Assembly: GCA_030603465.1 (NCBI GenBank) | Contig: JAUVXT010000011.1 | Location: 1 to 22,302, forward strand | DNA from: Deltaproteobacteria bacterium | GTDB lineage: Bacteria > Desulfobacterota > Syntrophia > Syntrophales > UBA2210 | Direction: 5' to 3' | Length of the DNA stretch: 22,302 bases | In this document: positions 7,735-14,958 of the stretch, one piece after another | Layout of the letters: every line of letters starts with the position of its first letter | Numbering within the stretch: position 1 is the first letter of the stretch | Program-made: the position numbers and the translations under genes | Notes under the pieces: generated by a model | The model's database searches: none | What the model was told of the DNA's origin: nothing | The model's input: only the letters and a program-made list of their open reading frames with translations

Positions 7735-7998
7735 TTGGCAACACATAAATCTGCGGAAAAAAGAATGAGGCAAAACGAAAAAAGAAGGATGAGAAATGTT
7801 TCTATAAGGACCCATGTGAAAACGAGGGTCAAAGAGGTACTGAGCGCCGTGGAAGAAAAGGACCAGAAAAAATCCCTTGAGGCGCTCCACTCGGCCACAA
7901 AGGTGATAGACACAGCAGCCTCAAAGGGAGTACTCCACAAGAATAACGCCGCCAGGAAGATATCCAGGTTGACAAAGAAGGTAAATATCCTCGGTTAG
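7735..7998 (+). CDS. rpsT: 30S ribosomal protein S20
   Basis: 87 residues, very basic, binding 16S rRNA in the small subunit. ATHKSAEKRMRQNEKRRMRN and the C-terminal ASKGVLHKNNAARKISRLTK are the S20 signature at both ends. The start codon is TTG, with AGGAGG eight bases upstream (7721-7726); S20 genes often use a weak start linked to autoregulation. It is one of the few plus-strand genes and is convergent with lptE. Confidence 0.97.
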   Translation: MATHKSAEKRMRQNEKRRMRNVSIRTHVKTRVKEVLSAVEEKDQKKSLEALHSATKVIDTAASKGVLHKNNAARKISRLTKKVNILG

Positions 7999-8020
7999 CC
8001 GACCTTTCTTATATGAACTG

Positions 8021-8105
8021 CCCCGCCGCAAGCAGCAGGGTATCAAAATGAGTGTTTTCTCTTTTCTATCGCAATCGCCGCAAGCAGCGGGGAATTAAAC
8101 CCCGC
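8021..8105. repeat. Two-copy REP-like hairpin repeat, probable bidirectional terminator
   Basis: The 13-mer CGCCGCAAGCAGC occurs at 8024-8036 and 8076-8088. The first copy can fold as CCCCGC/GCAGGG with one mismatch (8021-8040). The second overlaps a perfect stem GCGGGG-AATTAAA-CCCCGC (8087-8105). Placed between the convergent rpsT and lptE genes, it probably ends both transcripts, though there is no long T run. The look is that of a dispersed REP-type element. Confidence 0.55.
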
Positions 8106-8137
8106 AGATTTCACATCGCACTTCAAGTTATTTGAGT

Positions 8138-8164
8138 AATCCGTGTAATCTGCGAAATCTGTGG
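8138..8164. repeat. Three tandem degenerate 9-mers next to the lptE stop
   Basis: AATCCGTGT (8138-8146), AATCTGCGA (8147-8155) and AATCTGTGG (8156-8164) form a short tandem array ending one base before the lptE stop codon (8166-8168). Similar AATC-rich tracts occur as dispersed repeats in many genomes. Function unknown. Confidence 0.5.
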
Positions 8165-8165
8165 A

Positions 8166-8687
8166 TTAAAATCCCGACATAATACTCCTATACGCTTTTT
8201 CGGCCATATCATCGGAAAGGTTTCTTATGGCGGCCTTTCTTTCTGTCTCGGTTGCGCTGGTGGAGCTGCTGACAGTGTACTCTTCTTTACCTGTAAAGTT
8301 TTCACTGGTCCAGATGACTTTGCCGGTTTTTATCTCCTCAAAGTTAAGCGTCATTGTTATGGTGACACGATCTTCCTTTGCCACATCGGTTGCGGCGTAG
8401 GAAACATGAGATGTGTCGATCCTGTTGATGCTGCCGGTGAGGACGGCATCAGACAGCTTCTTGCTCGATACAATCTTGAACCGGCTTCCCCTTCTCATCT
8501 GATCGATGAAAGAGTTTCTGATGTAATTTTCAATGTTCGCCTCGGTGGTACGATTGTCGAAGTTGTCAACAAACACATCCTGTACAGCCCTGTCTATATG
8601 TTCCCCGCCGCCGGAGAAGTGATATCCGCAGCCGAGAACTAAAAGGGAAGGTATCAGTAATACAAATATCAGCAATTTCTTCATCAT
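8166..8687 (-). CDS. lptE: LPS-assembly lipoprotein LptE
   Basis: 173 residues. Signal peptide with a lipobox LLVLGC, lipidated Cys20 followed by GYHFSGGG, the LptE hallmark. The mature part contains VQDVFVDNFDNRTTEANIEN, RRGSRFKIVSSKKLSDAVLT and VTITMTLNFEEIKTGKVIWT, matching the family. It works at the outer membrane as the plug of LptD for delivery of lipopolysaccharide, so the organism should have an LPS outer membrane. The longer frame to 8711 overlaps leuS; I chose ATG at 8687 because GAGG lies five bases before it. The gene is 10 bp after the leuS stop and is likely in the same transcript, an order common in this bacterial group. Confidence 0.92.
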   Translation of the reverse strand: MMKKLLIFVLLIPSLLVLGCGYHFSGGGEHIDRAVQDVFVDNFDNRTTEANIENYIRNSFIDQMRRGSRFKIVSSKKLSDAVLTGSINRIDTSHVSYAATDVAKEDRVTITMTLNFEEIKTGKVIWTSENFTGKEEYTVSSSTSATETERKAAIRNLSDDMAEKAYRSIMSGF

Positions 8688-8697
8688 AAACACCTCG

Positions 8698-11280
8698 TCA
8701 CTTTGCCACAATATTGACCAGTTTTTTGGGAACGTAGATCTCTTTGATCACCTTTTTCCCATCTATAAATTTTTGTACTTTCTCTTCCTTCAAGGCAAGT
8801 TCCTTGATTTTATCATCGGATTCGTCGGCGCTTACCTGAATTCTGCCTCTCAGTTTTCCGTTAACCTGTAATACTATGGTAATCTCCTCTTCCGAGGCCA
8901 GGGTTTCGTCGTATGAAGGCCAGGAGCTATCTGTCAGTTTCCCTTTCATCCCGATTATTTCCCAGAGTTCCTCCGCTATATGGGGAGCGATGGGTGAGAG
9001 TAGAATGATGACCGCTTCGATGGTATTTCTTATTGCAGAGAGAGACGTCCCGTCTCCTTTTTCGGGGCGTTTTATCTGGTATAGTGAATTCACCAGTTCC
9101 ATAACGGCGCTTATGGCTGTATTGAAGTGGAACCTGTCTTCTATATCGATCGTCACCTTTCGGATCGTCTGATGGGTCTTTTTCGTGAGAATCTTCAGTT
9201 CCCCATCAACTTCGGCTCCCTTTTCAAGGGGCGGAACATCTTTGATATCATCCACATAATCCATGATGATGCGCCATACCCTGTTCAGAAAGCGGAACGA
9301 TCCTTCCACTCCCTGGTCGTTCCATTCCAGGTCCTTTTCAGGTGGAGCCGCGAAAAGGCAGAATACCCTTGCCGTATCCGCGCCGTATTTCTTTATAAGA
9401 TAGTCGGGATCTACAACATTTTTCAGAGATTTGGACATCTTCTCCGTTTTGCCTGTAGTCACTTTACCATTGCAGTGGACACACCTACCACCCTTCACAT
9501 CATCGGGATGAAGGTATCCATGCTCCGCGCACATCATGGTTTCTTTGCATACCATTCCCTGTGTCAAGAGATTTGTAAAGGGTTCATCAACATCTAAAAC
9601 ACCGAAATCTCTCAGCATCTTGGTATAGAATCTGGCATAGAGGAGGTGCAGAATGGCATGCTCGATGCCTCCGATATACTGATCTACCGGCATCCAGTAG
9701 TTGACCTTTTCCCTGTCAAGGCCCGGGCTTGCATCACAGTCAGCGGAACAATACCGGTCGAAGTACCAGGAGGATTCGACAAAGGTGTCCATCGTCTCTG
9801 TCTCCCTTCTGGCAGGGCCGCCACAGTTGGGACATGCTGTTTCCAGGAATGTTTTGAGTCTTTCAAGCGGCGATCCGCCTTCGCCGGTCAGTTCCACATC
9901 CCTGGGCAATACTACGGGAAGGTCTTTTTCCGGCACGGGCACAATCCCGCACTTTTCGCAATTTATAATCGGGATTGGCGCTCCCCAGTATCTCTGCCGG
10001 GATATTCCCCAGTCTCTCAGCCGATATTCGACGGTTTTTCTCCCCCGGTCTATCGATTCCAGGTATTCCGCTATATTTTCCAGCGCCTTCAGATTTTCCA
10101 TGCCGTCGAATTGGCCCGAGTTGACCAGAATACCTTCATCCACATACGCTTCGGACATGGTTTCAGCGTCCAGGGGGTCATCGGGATTCTGAATTACAAC
10201 AACAAGCGGAAGGTCATATTTTTTCGCGAATTCAAAGTCGCGCTGGTCGTGGGTCGGCACAGCCATAACACATCCCGTTCCGTAATCCGCGAGTACGAAG
10301 TTGGCGGCATAGATGGGCATCTTTTTGTTTGTACCCGGGTTCAGACAGTAGGAATCGAGAAAGACACCCTCTTTTTCATAGTAATCCGATGTTCTTTTCA
10401 GCTTATCCTGTTTTTTTACGCGTCCAACAAATTCCCTGACCTCCTCTTCCACGGCTTTTCCCTTTGCAAGTTCCATCACAAGGGGATGTTCCGCCGCTAT
10501 CAGCATGAAGGTGGCGCCGAATATGGTATCCTGCCTGGTGGTAAAGACCCTGATGGCATCGTCCGAATCGGCCATGGGAAATACGATTTCGCATCCGTGG
10601 CTCTTGCCGATCCAGTTTTTCTGCATGGTAAGGACCCGTTCGGGCCATCCGGGGAGTCTGTCGCAGTACTCGAGAAGCTCCTCCACGTAATCTGTTATGC
10701 GGAAAAACCATTGATCAAAGTACTTTTCAGTAACTTCCGCTTCACATCTCCAGCATAGTCCCGCCTCTACCTGTTCATTGGCCAGAACGGTCCGGCATTT
10801 GGGACACCAATTGACGGAACCGCCCTTTTTGTACGCGAGGCCCTTTTCATACATCCAGAGAAAGAAGAGCTGTTCCCATTTATAATACTCGGGCTCGCAT
10901 GTGGAAATTTCCCTGTCCCAATCGTAGCTGAACCCTATCCTCTTTAACTGCTTCTTCATTGCGGCGATATTGTCATTCGTCCATCTGGCCGGTGGAATCC
11001 TGTGTTCGATAGCCGCATTTTCCGCGGGCATGCCGAATGAATCCCACCCCATGGGATGCAGGACGTTGTATCCCCTCAACTTCTTGTATCGGGCCACCAC
11101 ATCTCCGATTGTATAGTTCCTCACATGGCCCATGTGGATCTTACCCGAGGGGTAAGGAAACATTTCCAGGAGGTAGTATTTTTCCTTTGCCGGATCTTCA
11201 GTAACCTTGAATGTCCCGGCCTCTTCCCAGCGTTTTTGCCACTTTTCTTCGATTTGTTGAGGGTTGTATTTCCTGGCCAT
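8698..11280 (-). CDS. leuS: Leucyl-tRNA synthetase
   Basis: 860 residues, the usual bacterial length. Class-I synthetase motifs: PYPSGKIHMGH (HMGH at 49-52, the HIGH box) and EKMSKS (KMSKS at 614-618). The editing (CP1) domain lies between, with the TTRQDTIFGATF segment, and zinc-binding cysteine pairs are seen at CPKC/CWRC, CEKC/CPNC and CAEH/CVHC. The last pair, just before KMSKS, is an extra zinc module seen in some bacteria. The C-terminal anticodon and LeuRS-specific domains are intact (VLQVNGKLRGRIQVSADES). The enzyme charges tRNA-Leu and edits norvaline-type errors. The ATG at 11280 lacks a strong ribosome site. It was probably once directly downstream of the rib/nusB/trk operon; the accessory region now lies between. 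Confidence 0.98.
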   Translation of the reverse strand: MARKYNPQQIEEKWQKRWEEAGTFKVTEDPAKEKYYLLEMFPYPSGKIHMGHVRNYTIGDVVARYKKLRGYNVLHPMGWDSFGMPAENAAIEHRIPPARWTNDNIAAMKKQLKRIGFSYDWDREISTCEPEYYKWEQLFFLWMYEKGLAYKKGGSVNWCPKCRTVLANEQVEAGLCWRCEAEVTEKYFDQWFFRITDYVEELLEYCDRLPGWPERVLTMQKNWIGKSHGCEIVFPMADSDDAIRVFTTRQDTIFGATFMLIAAEHPLVMELAKGKAVEEEVREFVGRVKKQDKLKRTSDYYEKEGVFLDSYCLNPGTNKKMPIYAANFVLADYGTGCVMAVPTHDQRDFEFAKKYDLPLVVVIQNPDDPLDAETMSEAYVDEGILVNSGQFDGMENLKALENIAEYLESIDRGRKTVEYRLRDWGISRQRYWGAPIPIINCEKCGIVPVPEKDLPVVLPRDVELTGEGGSPLERLKTFLETACPNCGGPARRETETMDTFVESSWYFDRYCSADCDASPGLDREKVNYWMPVDQYIGGIEHAILHLLYARFYTKMLRDFGVLDVDEPFTNLLTQGMVCKETMMCAEHGYLHPDDVKGGRCVHCNGKVTTGKTEKMSKSLKNVVDPDYLIKKYGADTARVFCLFAAPPEKDLEWNDQGVEGSFRFLNRVWRIIMDYVDDIKDVPPLEKGAEVDGELKILTKKTHQTIRKVTIDIEDRFHFNTAISAVMELVNSLYQIKRPEKGDGTSLSAIRNTIEAVIILLSPIAPHIAEELWEIIGMKGKLTDSSWPSYDETLASEEEITIVLQVNGKLRGRIQVSADESDDKIKELALKEEKVQKFIDGKKVIKEIYVPKKLVNIVAK

Positions 11281-11631
11281 AGATATCTTCGCTTTCCAGA
11301 GTTAACATATAATTGGAATATCAATGCCCTTCTATCATAAATTGTGCGACATTCAAAGAGGATTGTATATTTTAAGACAAAATTATAAGCCACTTCGGGC
11401 TGTTGATTTATAGCGGATTGGGATGAAGATATCTATCCGGGAAAGGCAATCGATCACAGGTTTACCGGCATATTCCCCGGGGACAAAAGACGAGGCAAGA
11501 TACACCGCCACGCACGCGCGACAAAAACCCCATCTCAATATCTTCAGATATGGGAAAGGCAATCGGGCACGCAAGACAAACGCGGGAGCGGCTTTTGCGA
11601 ATTGCCGCAAAAGCATATTCGGCGAAATGTG
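11281..11631. other. Gene-free stretch with a 14-bp direct repeat and a 9-bp hairpin
   Basis: No believable gene. It holds two copies of GGGAAAGGCAATCG (11439-11452 and 11552-11565) and a perfect stem GCTTTTGCG-AATTGC-CGCAAAAGC (11591-11614) just past the orphan lipoprotein stop. The hairpin may act as a terminator for that gene but lacks a T run. The leuS promoter should lie in the first 100 bases; no strong boxes seen. Confidence 0.5.
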
Positions 11632-12483
11632 TTATTCTCTCCCAAATGAGAATTTTTGGCCACTAGTAATTAACTCCAGTTCTAAATGCCCAAACTTATT
11701 TATGCCAAACTTTGTAGGACGAGGTGTTTTATCGCCCATTAAATACACTCCCTTGTTTGATTTTACACCAAAAATAAATTTAAGATCGTCTTTCCTCCAA
11801 GAACCTTGTCTAGCTTTTGATGTATCAATTACAAAGGCAACTATCTGTTCTCCTGATTGAAAAATATTAAGTTTGTAATTTTCATTCTTCCATATACCTT
11901 CAATCTGATTAGTTTTAGTTTTTTTGTATTGCACCTCTGTTCTTTCCCATAATGGATTTATATTGTTAATATTTTTCAAAAATATACCGTGTTGGTCATA
12001 TCTATCAACTGTAACCTGCTTCGTTATTGTTCGTGTACCGTATGTTGTTGCAGTTGTATAAGACGAAAGGCTGGAACCAGCAAAAAACCCTGTTGTTGAG
12101 CTTGTTGGTACCGTAGTGGGTACCAGCTTAGTTATTTTCTCTTTAAACTGTGCGGTTGTTACCAGAACATCTGCACCTATTGATTTTGCATATGATATAG
12201 CATTCCTTGGATTTACATATGAACCATTAAACACTGATTTTCCGATAACCAAATAATCATCAAATAATATTTTTTGAATATCATCTATGCTGATATTCCT
12301 ATATTCAAACAGCTTAATTCTCTCTGTTTGTGGATATTTTGATGGCGCTTGTTGACTATAAAACTTTTCATAATCTGATAAGAATTTTGGTGGTGTATAT
12401 ACCGCTGGCGCACAACCAATAAAACTACTTATGATAATTATAGCTGCTAACAATTTAATTCCATTGATAATTTGTTTTTTCAT
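11632..12483 (-). CDS. Orphan lipoprotein of unknown function, AT-rich
   Basis: 283 residues with a lipoprotein signal peptide ending SSFIGC (Cys24), so exported and lipidated. The mature part contains YAKSIGADVLVTTAQFKEKI, reminiscent of lipoproteins in several Gram-negatives that have GADVV.V..Q., followed by a Thr/Ser/Tyr-rich tract (about 125-165) and a C-terminal half ending GHLELELITSGQKFSFGRE. No family can be named. ATG at 12483 has GAGAG about seven bases upstream; the longer 12513 start is less likely. Its codon use is AT-rich, unlike leuS on one side, which suggests acquisition. The IS element lies just upstream (118 bp). Confidence 0.65.
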   Translation of the reverse strand: MKKQIINGIKLLAAIIIISSFIGCAPAVYTPPKFLSDYEKFYSQQAPSKYPQTERIKLFEYRNISIDDIQKILFDDYLVIGKSVFNGSYVNPRNAISYAKSIGADVLVTTAQFKEKITKLVPTTVPTSSTTGFFAGSSLSSYTTATTYGTRTITKQVTVDRYDQHGIFLKNINNINPLWERTEVQYKKTKTNQIEGIWKNENYKLNIFQSGEQIVAFVIDTSKARQGSWRKDDLKFIFGVKSNKGVYLMGDKTPRPTKFGINKFGHLELELITSGQKFSFGRE

Positions 12484-12586
12484 ATATCTCTCTTTCAACC
12501 ATTGATTGGACAAGCAAATTTGCCTTGCCCTATTATCTTGAATTTTTTATTACATCACTCATAACAAACAGAAATACCCTATGTCA

Positions 12587-12600
12587 ACGTCTAAAAGCAC
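12587..12600. repeat. Left flank: ACGTCTAAAA repeat and GCAC target duplication
   Basis: GCAC at 12597-12600 is the left copy of the 4-bp target duplication; the right copy is 13818-13821. The flanks (ACGTCTAAAAGC and ACGTCTAAAAC) join into a 12-nt tandem repeat once the element is removed. Confidence 0.75.
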
Positions 12601-12679
12601 GGACCTTTCCCCCTAAAACCAGGCCATTTTCAAGTTGAGTCCTTTCTGATAAAGAAAAGTCAAACAGGAGGATTCATGT

Positions 12680-12946
12680 ATGAAGCGAAAGCGTTTTGCC
12701 ACAGAACAGATCATCAAGATTCTAAAGGAAGCTGAACTCGGGATCAAGATTGTCGAATTATGCCGTAAATACGGTATTGCGGAACAGACATTCTACAACT
12801 GGCGCAATAAGTATGGCGGCATGGATATCAGCGAAGCGAAAAGGTTAAAAGCACTTGAAGACGAAAACCGCCGTCTAAAACGTCTCGTTGCTGATCTGAG
12901 CCTGGATAATCAGGTTTTAAAAGATCTTCTTGAAAAAAACTTCTAA
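12680..12946 (+). CDS. IS3-family transposase OrfA
   Basis: 88 residues. N-terminal helix-turn-helix (FATEQIIKILKEAELGIKIV, then ELCRKYGIAEQTFYNWRNKY) followed by a leucine-zipper helix (LKALEDENRRLKRLVADLSL). It binds the element ends and joins with OrfB. Ribosome site ACAGGAGG lies about eight bases before ATG. The frame ends TAA at 12944-12946, two codons after the slip site. Confidence 0.92.
   Translation: MKRKRFATEQIIKILKEAELGIKIVELCRKYGIAEQTFYNWRNKYGGMDISEAKRLKALEDENRRLKRLVADLSLDNQVLKDLLEKNF
12934..12940 (+). promoter_or_regulatory. -1 ribosomal frameshift site A AAA AAC
   Basis: In the orfA frame the codons are GAA AAA AAC. A -1 slip leaves the ribosome reading CTT CTA ACG CCC AAA GCG AAA, giving LLTPKAKRQA, which runs in frame into the OrfB start region MDYAVSQFG. 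This is the standard slippery heptamer for IS3-family OrfAB fusions. Confidence 0.8.
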
Positions 12947-12969
12947 CGCCCAAAGCGAAACGACAGGCA

Positions 12970-13812
12970 ATGGATTACGCTGTATCTCAATTTGGGCTGA
13001 GCAAACGACAGACAATTGAACTGGTGAATCTCAACCGGTCAACGAGTCAGTATAAACCAGTTAAAAAGAACGATAACGAACTGAGAAAACGCATGAAAGA
13101 ACTGGCATACAAACATAAACGTTACGGAAGCCCCAGACTGCATGTACTACTGAAAAAAGAAGGCTGGATCATCAATCACAAGAAAACGGAGCGAATCTAC
13201 AAGGAGGAAAGTTTGTCACTGCGTCGTCGTACTAAGAAGAAAAGGATACTGCCCGTTCGTGTTCACATGATTGCTGCATCGAGGCCAAATGAAGTATGGT
13301 CAATAGACTTTATGTCGGATTCCCTTGCAGATGGACGGCGCTTCCGGGTACTCACGATTGTTGATGATTTTACACGAGAATCTCCGGGTATCCTGGCTTA
13401 TAGCTCGATTCCGGCAAAACGTGTCACTGCATTCATAGATCAGATTGCCACATTCCATAGCTATCCTGAACGTATCCGTGTTGATAATGGGCCTGAATTT
13501 GCCAGTGCTAACTTTCATCAGTGGGCTGAAAAGCGCAATATAGTTATTGAACATACTCGGCCCGGCAAACCTTCAGACAATGCCTTCATTGAGAGTTTCA
13601 ACGGCAAGTTTCGTGATGAATGTCTGAATGAACACTGGTTTCTTTCCATTACTGATGCTAAGGATAAGATCGAAGTATGGAGAAACGCGTATAATAAAGA
13701 ACGACCACACAGCTCTTTGAACGATTTAACACCGTATGAATTTTTAAAAGAACAAAATATTTCTTTACAGAACCAAAGACTCAATTTAAATATGGCCCAT
13801 ACTATGGGGTAA
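12970..13812 (+). CDS. IS3-family transposase OrfB (DDE catalytic subunit)
   Basis: 280 residues. The region after the N-terminal HTH-like part holds the retroviral-integrase fold with the DDE triad: Asp in WSIDFMSD, Asp in RVDNGPEF and Glu in DNAFIESFNGKFRDECL. The YKHKRYGSPRLHVLLKKEGW and PHSSLNDLTPYEFL segments are typical of this family. Probably made chiefly as a -1 frameshift fusion with OrfA; the visible ATG at 12970 is then an internal start. The stop codon (13810-13812) lies inside the right inverted repeat. Confidence 0.93.
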   Translation: MDYAVSQFGLSKRQTIELVNLNRSTSQYKPVKKNDNELRKRMKELAYKHKRYGSPRLHVLLKKEGWIINHKKTERIYKEESLSLRRRTKKKRILPVRVHMIAASRPNEVWSIDFMSDSLADGRRFRVLTIVDDFTRESPGILAYSSIPAKRVTAFIDQIATFHSYPERIRVDNGPEFASANFHQWAEKRNIVIEHTRPGKPSDNAFIESFNGKFRDECLNEHWFLSITDAKDKIEVWRNAYNKERPHSSLNDLTPYEFLKEQNISLQNQRLNLNMAHTMG

Positions 13813-13817
13813 GGTCA

Positions 13818-14332
13818 GCACGTCTAAAACAGGAAACTTCTTGATGAAGGAAAATATAATAGGGGGACGTTGTTGCCTTCTGAACTTATGCCAGACATTC
13901 ATTTTCCATGTGCCATTATAGTTGCCGGGCTGAATCAGAAAATCACTCTTTCAGGAAATAAACAACGGGGAAAAGGGACAAATCCGTCCCATAAATCGCA
14001 TACAGAGAATTAATATCACAACTTCACCGTCAATTTTACCAGTTCAGATAACTGATAACTACGTACAGTGGCAAGATATGTGTACTTTTCGATTTCGGAT
14101 TATTGATCAAGGTATGTGGTGAATATCTGAACTCGCTTCAATGAAGAAAATTATTAACTTCCTACAACTCCTTAAAATCGTTTCGGGAGAAAATCGATTA
14201 TTGCTGGTAGAAATCTTCGAAGAGGAAAAAGGTCAGGTAACCTTTATGAACCTCAAAAAAGTGACGAAGAATATATGACAGGAAAGGAAAAGTTTTGCAA
14301 GTCGGGAATTCCATTTGAATGATTTGCTGTAA
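13818..14332. other. Gene-poor stretch right of the IS (target duplication and possible remnants)
   Basis: GCAC at 13818-13821 is the right target duplication. A plus-strand frame from about 13869 reads ELMPDIHFPCAIIVAG and ends near 14012; it has no clear start or ribosome site and looks like a remnant. A small GGGAC-AAATCC-GTCCC stem lies near 13975-13991. No RNA gene was recognised. Confidence 0.45.
14141..14278 (+). CDS. Possible small ORF or gene remnant (45 residues)
   Basis: ATG to TGA frame MKKIINFLQLLKIVSGENRL..LVEIFEEEKGQVTFMNLKK. The composition is protein-like but there is no ribosome site and no homologue is recalled. It may be a fragment of a gene lost during island turnover. 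Confidence 0.2.
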   Translation: MKKIINFLQLLKIVSGENRLLLVEIFEEEKGQVTFMNLKKVTKNI

Positions 14333-14941
14333 TTATATTTTGATGAACTCTTTTAAGAATCTTGGTCTTGCGTAAAAAGCTCTGGATGTTGATCCGTGAC
14401 CTGCACCTTTGGTTCTTGGCTGAATGTAGTAACCCATTTTCCCAGTTAAAGCGTCAAATCCTTTTTGTGGGTCAAACAAAACATTTCTGACAAGATCATA
14501 ATCAGCTTTTACGGCATCATATAATTCACCTTGCAAATCAAACTCAACAATAGAATGAATATAGCTGGGCTCATCTACAGTATCTCCGACTATCCTGGCA
14601 ACAACTATAGCCTTGTTGAGCTTTGTCAATAAATGGCTATCTTCAAATTCCTTTTGACGTACATTCACTGGATCGATCATAGTAATAGCCATTGTTTCTT
14701 TAAAAGTAAGTTCTCCATTCTTCTTGTACTTTAGCGGAATTGACTTCAATTCCCATGATCCAAAATTTGGTGCTTGGGCTGAATTAATTGGTAGTTCTAA
14801 AAATCTTTCAAACACATGCCCAGCCCAGCCTTTATTTACTCTACCATTTCGATATATAGTAACTCCGAATTCATTGGCTAATTCGTGAAGTTCTTTGCCA
14901 ATAAGCCGTTGTAAGTTCTTAATTGCTTCTTTTCTTTCCAT
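14333..14941 (-). CDS. Type II restriction endonuclease of the MutH/MvaI-BcnI superfamily
   Basis: 202 residues. Layout fits MutH-like nucleases: KGWAGHVFERFL (Glu45, equal to the MutH helix Glu), APNFGSWELKSIPL (Asn59, Glu64, Lys66), then KETMAITMI, and a C-terminal segment GYYIQPRTKG...SRAFYARPRFLKEF like the MutH DNA-binding end. The E-x-K pair is intact. The first acid of the usual D-x(5-7)-E-x-K is Asn59 here, and the gap of 4 residues between Asn59 and Glu64 fits MvaI/BcnI better than MutH. It should cut unmodified copies of the site protected by the neighbouring methyltransferase; the site itself cannot be read from sequence, although GATC is known for the MutH/Sau3AI relatives. AGGAG lies nine bases before ATG, and the methyltransferase ends 17 bp upstream. 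Confidence 0.8.
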   Translation of the reverse strand: MERKEAIKNLQRLIGKELHELANEFGVTIYRNGRVNKGWAGHVFERFLELPINSAQAPNFGSWELKSIPLKYKKNGELTFKETMAITMIDPVNVRQKEFEDSHLLTKLNKAIVVARIVGDTVDEPSYIHSIVEFDLQGELYDAVKADYDLVRNVLFDPQKGFDALTGKMGYYIQPRTKGAGHGSTSRAFYARPRFLKEFIKI

Positions 14942-14958
14942 TACTAATTTCTCCTACA

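Larger units (their letters stand above)
12601..13817 (+). mobile_element. IS3-family element, IS407-like (1,217 bp), complete
   Basis: Ends are imperfect inverted repeats: left GGACCTTTCCCC (12601-12612), right GGGGTAAGGTCA (13806-13817), 10 of 12 matching. The right end gives the expected TG..CA terminus; the left terminal base is G instead of T. A second match GGCCAT/ATGGCC lies about 20 bp inside each end. A 4-bp GCAC duplication flanks it. It carries overlapping transposase frames orfA and orfB with an A AAA AAC slip site. The size and 4-bp duplication match the IS407 group. Everything looks intact, so it may still be mobile. Confidence 0.88.

Noticed and set aside
8138..8164. Possible short CRISPR-like array
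   Set aside because: Only three contiguous degenerate 9-mers, with no spacers and no cas genes.
9646..10758. 370-codon open frame on the plus strand
   Set aside because: It lies antisense inside leuS, whose domain motifs are clear; the plus-strand peptide is His/Phe/Gly-rich with no recognisable domain.
13300..13784. Minus-strand frames within orfB
   Set aside because: Antisense to the intact DDE transposase.
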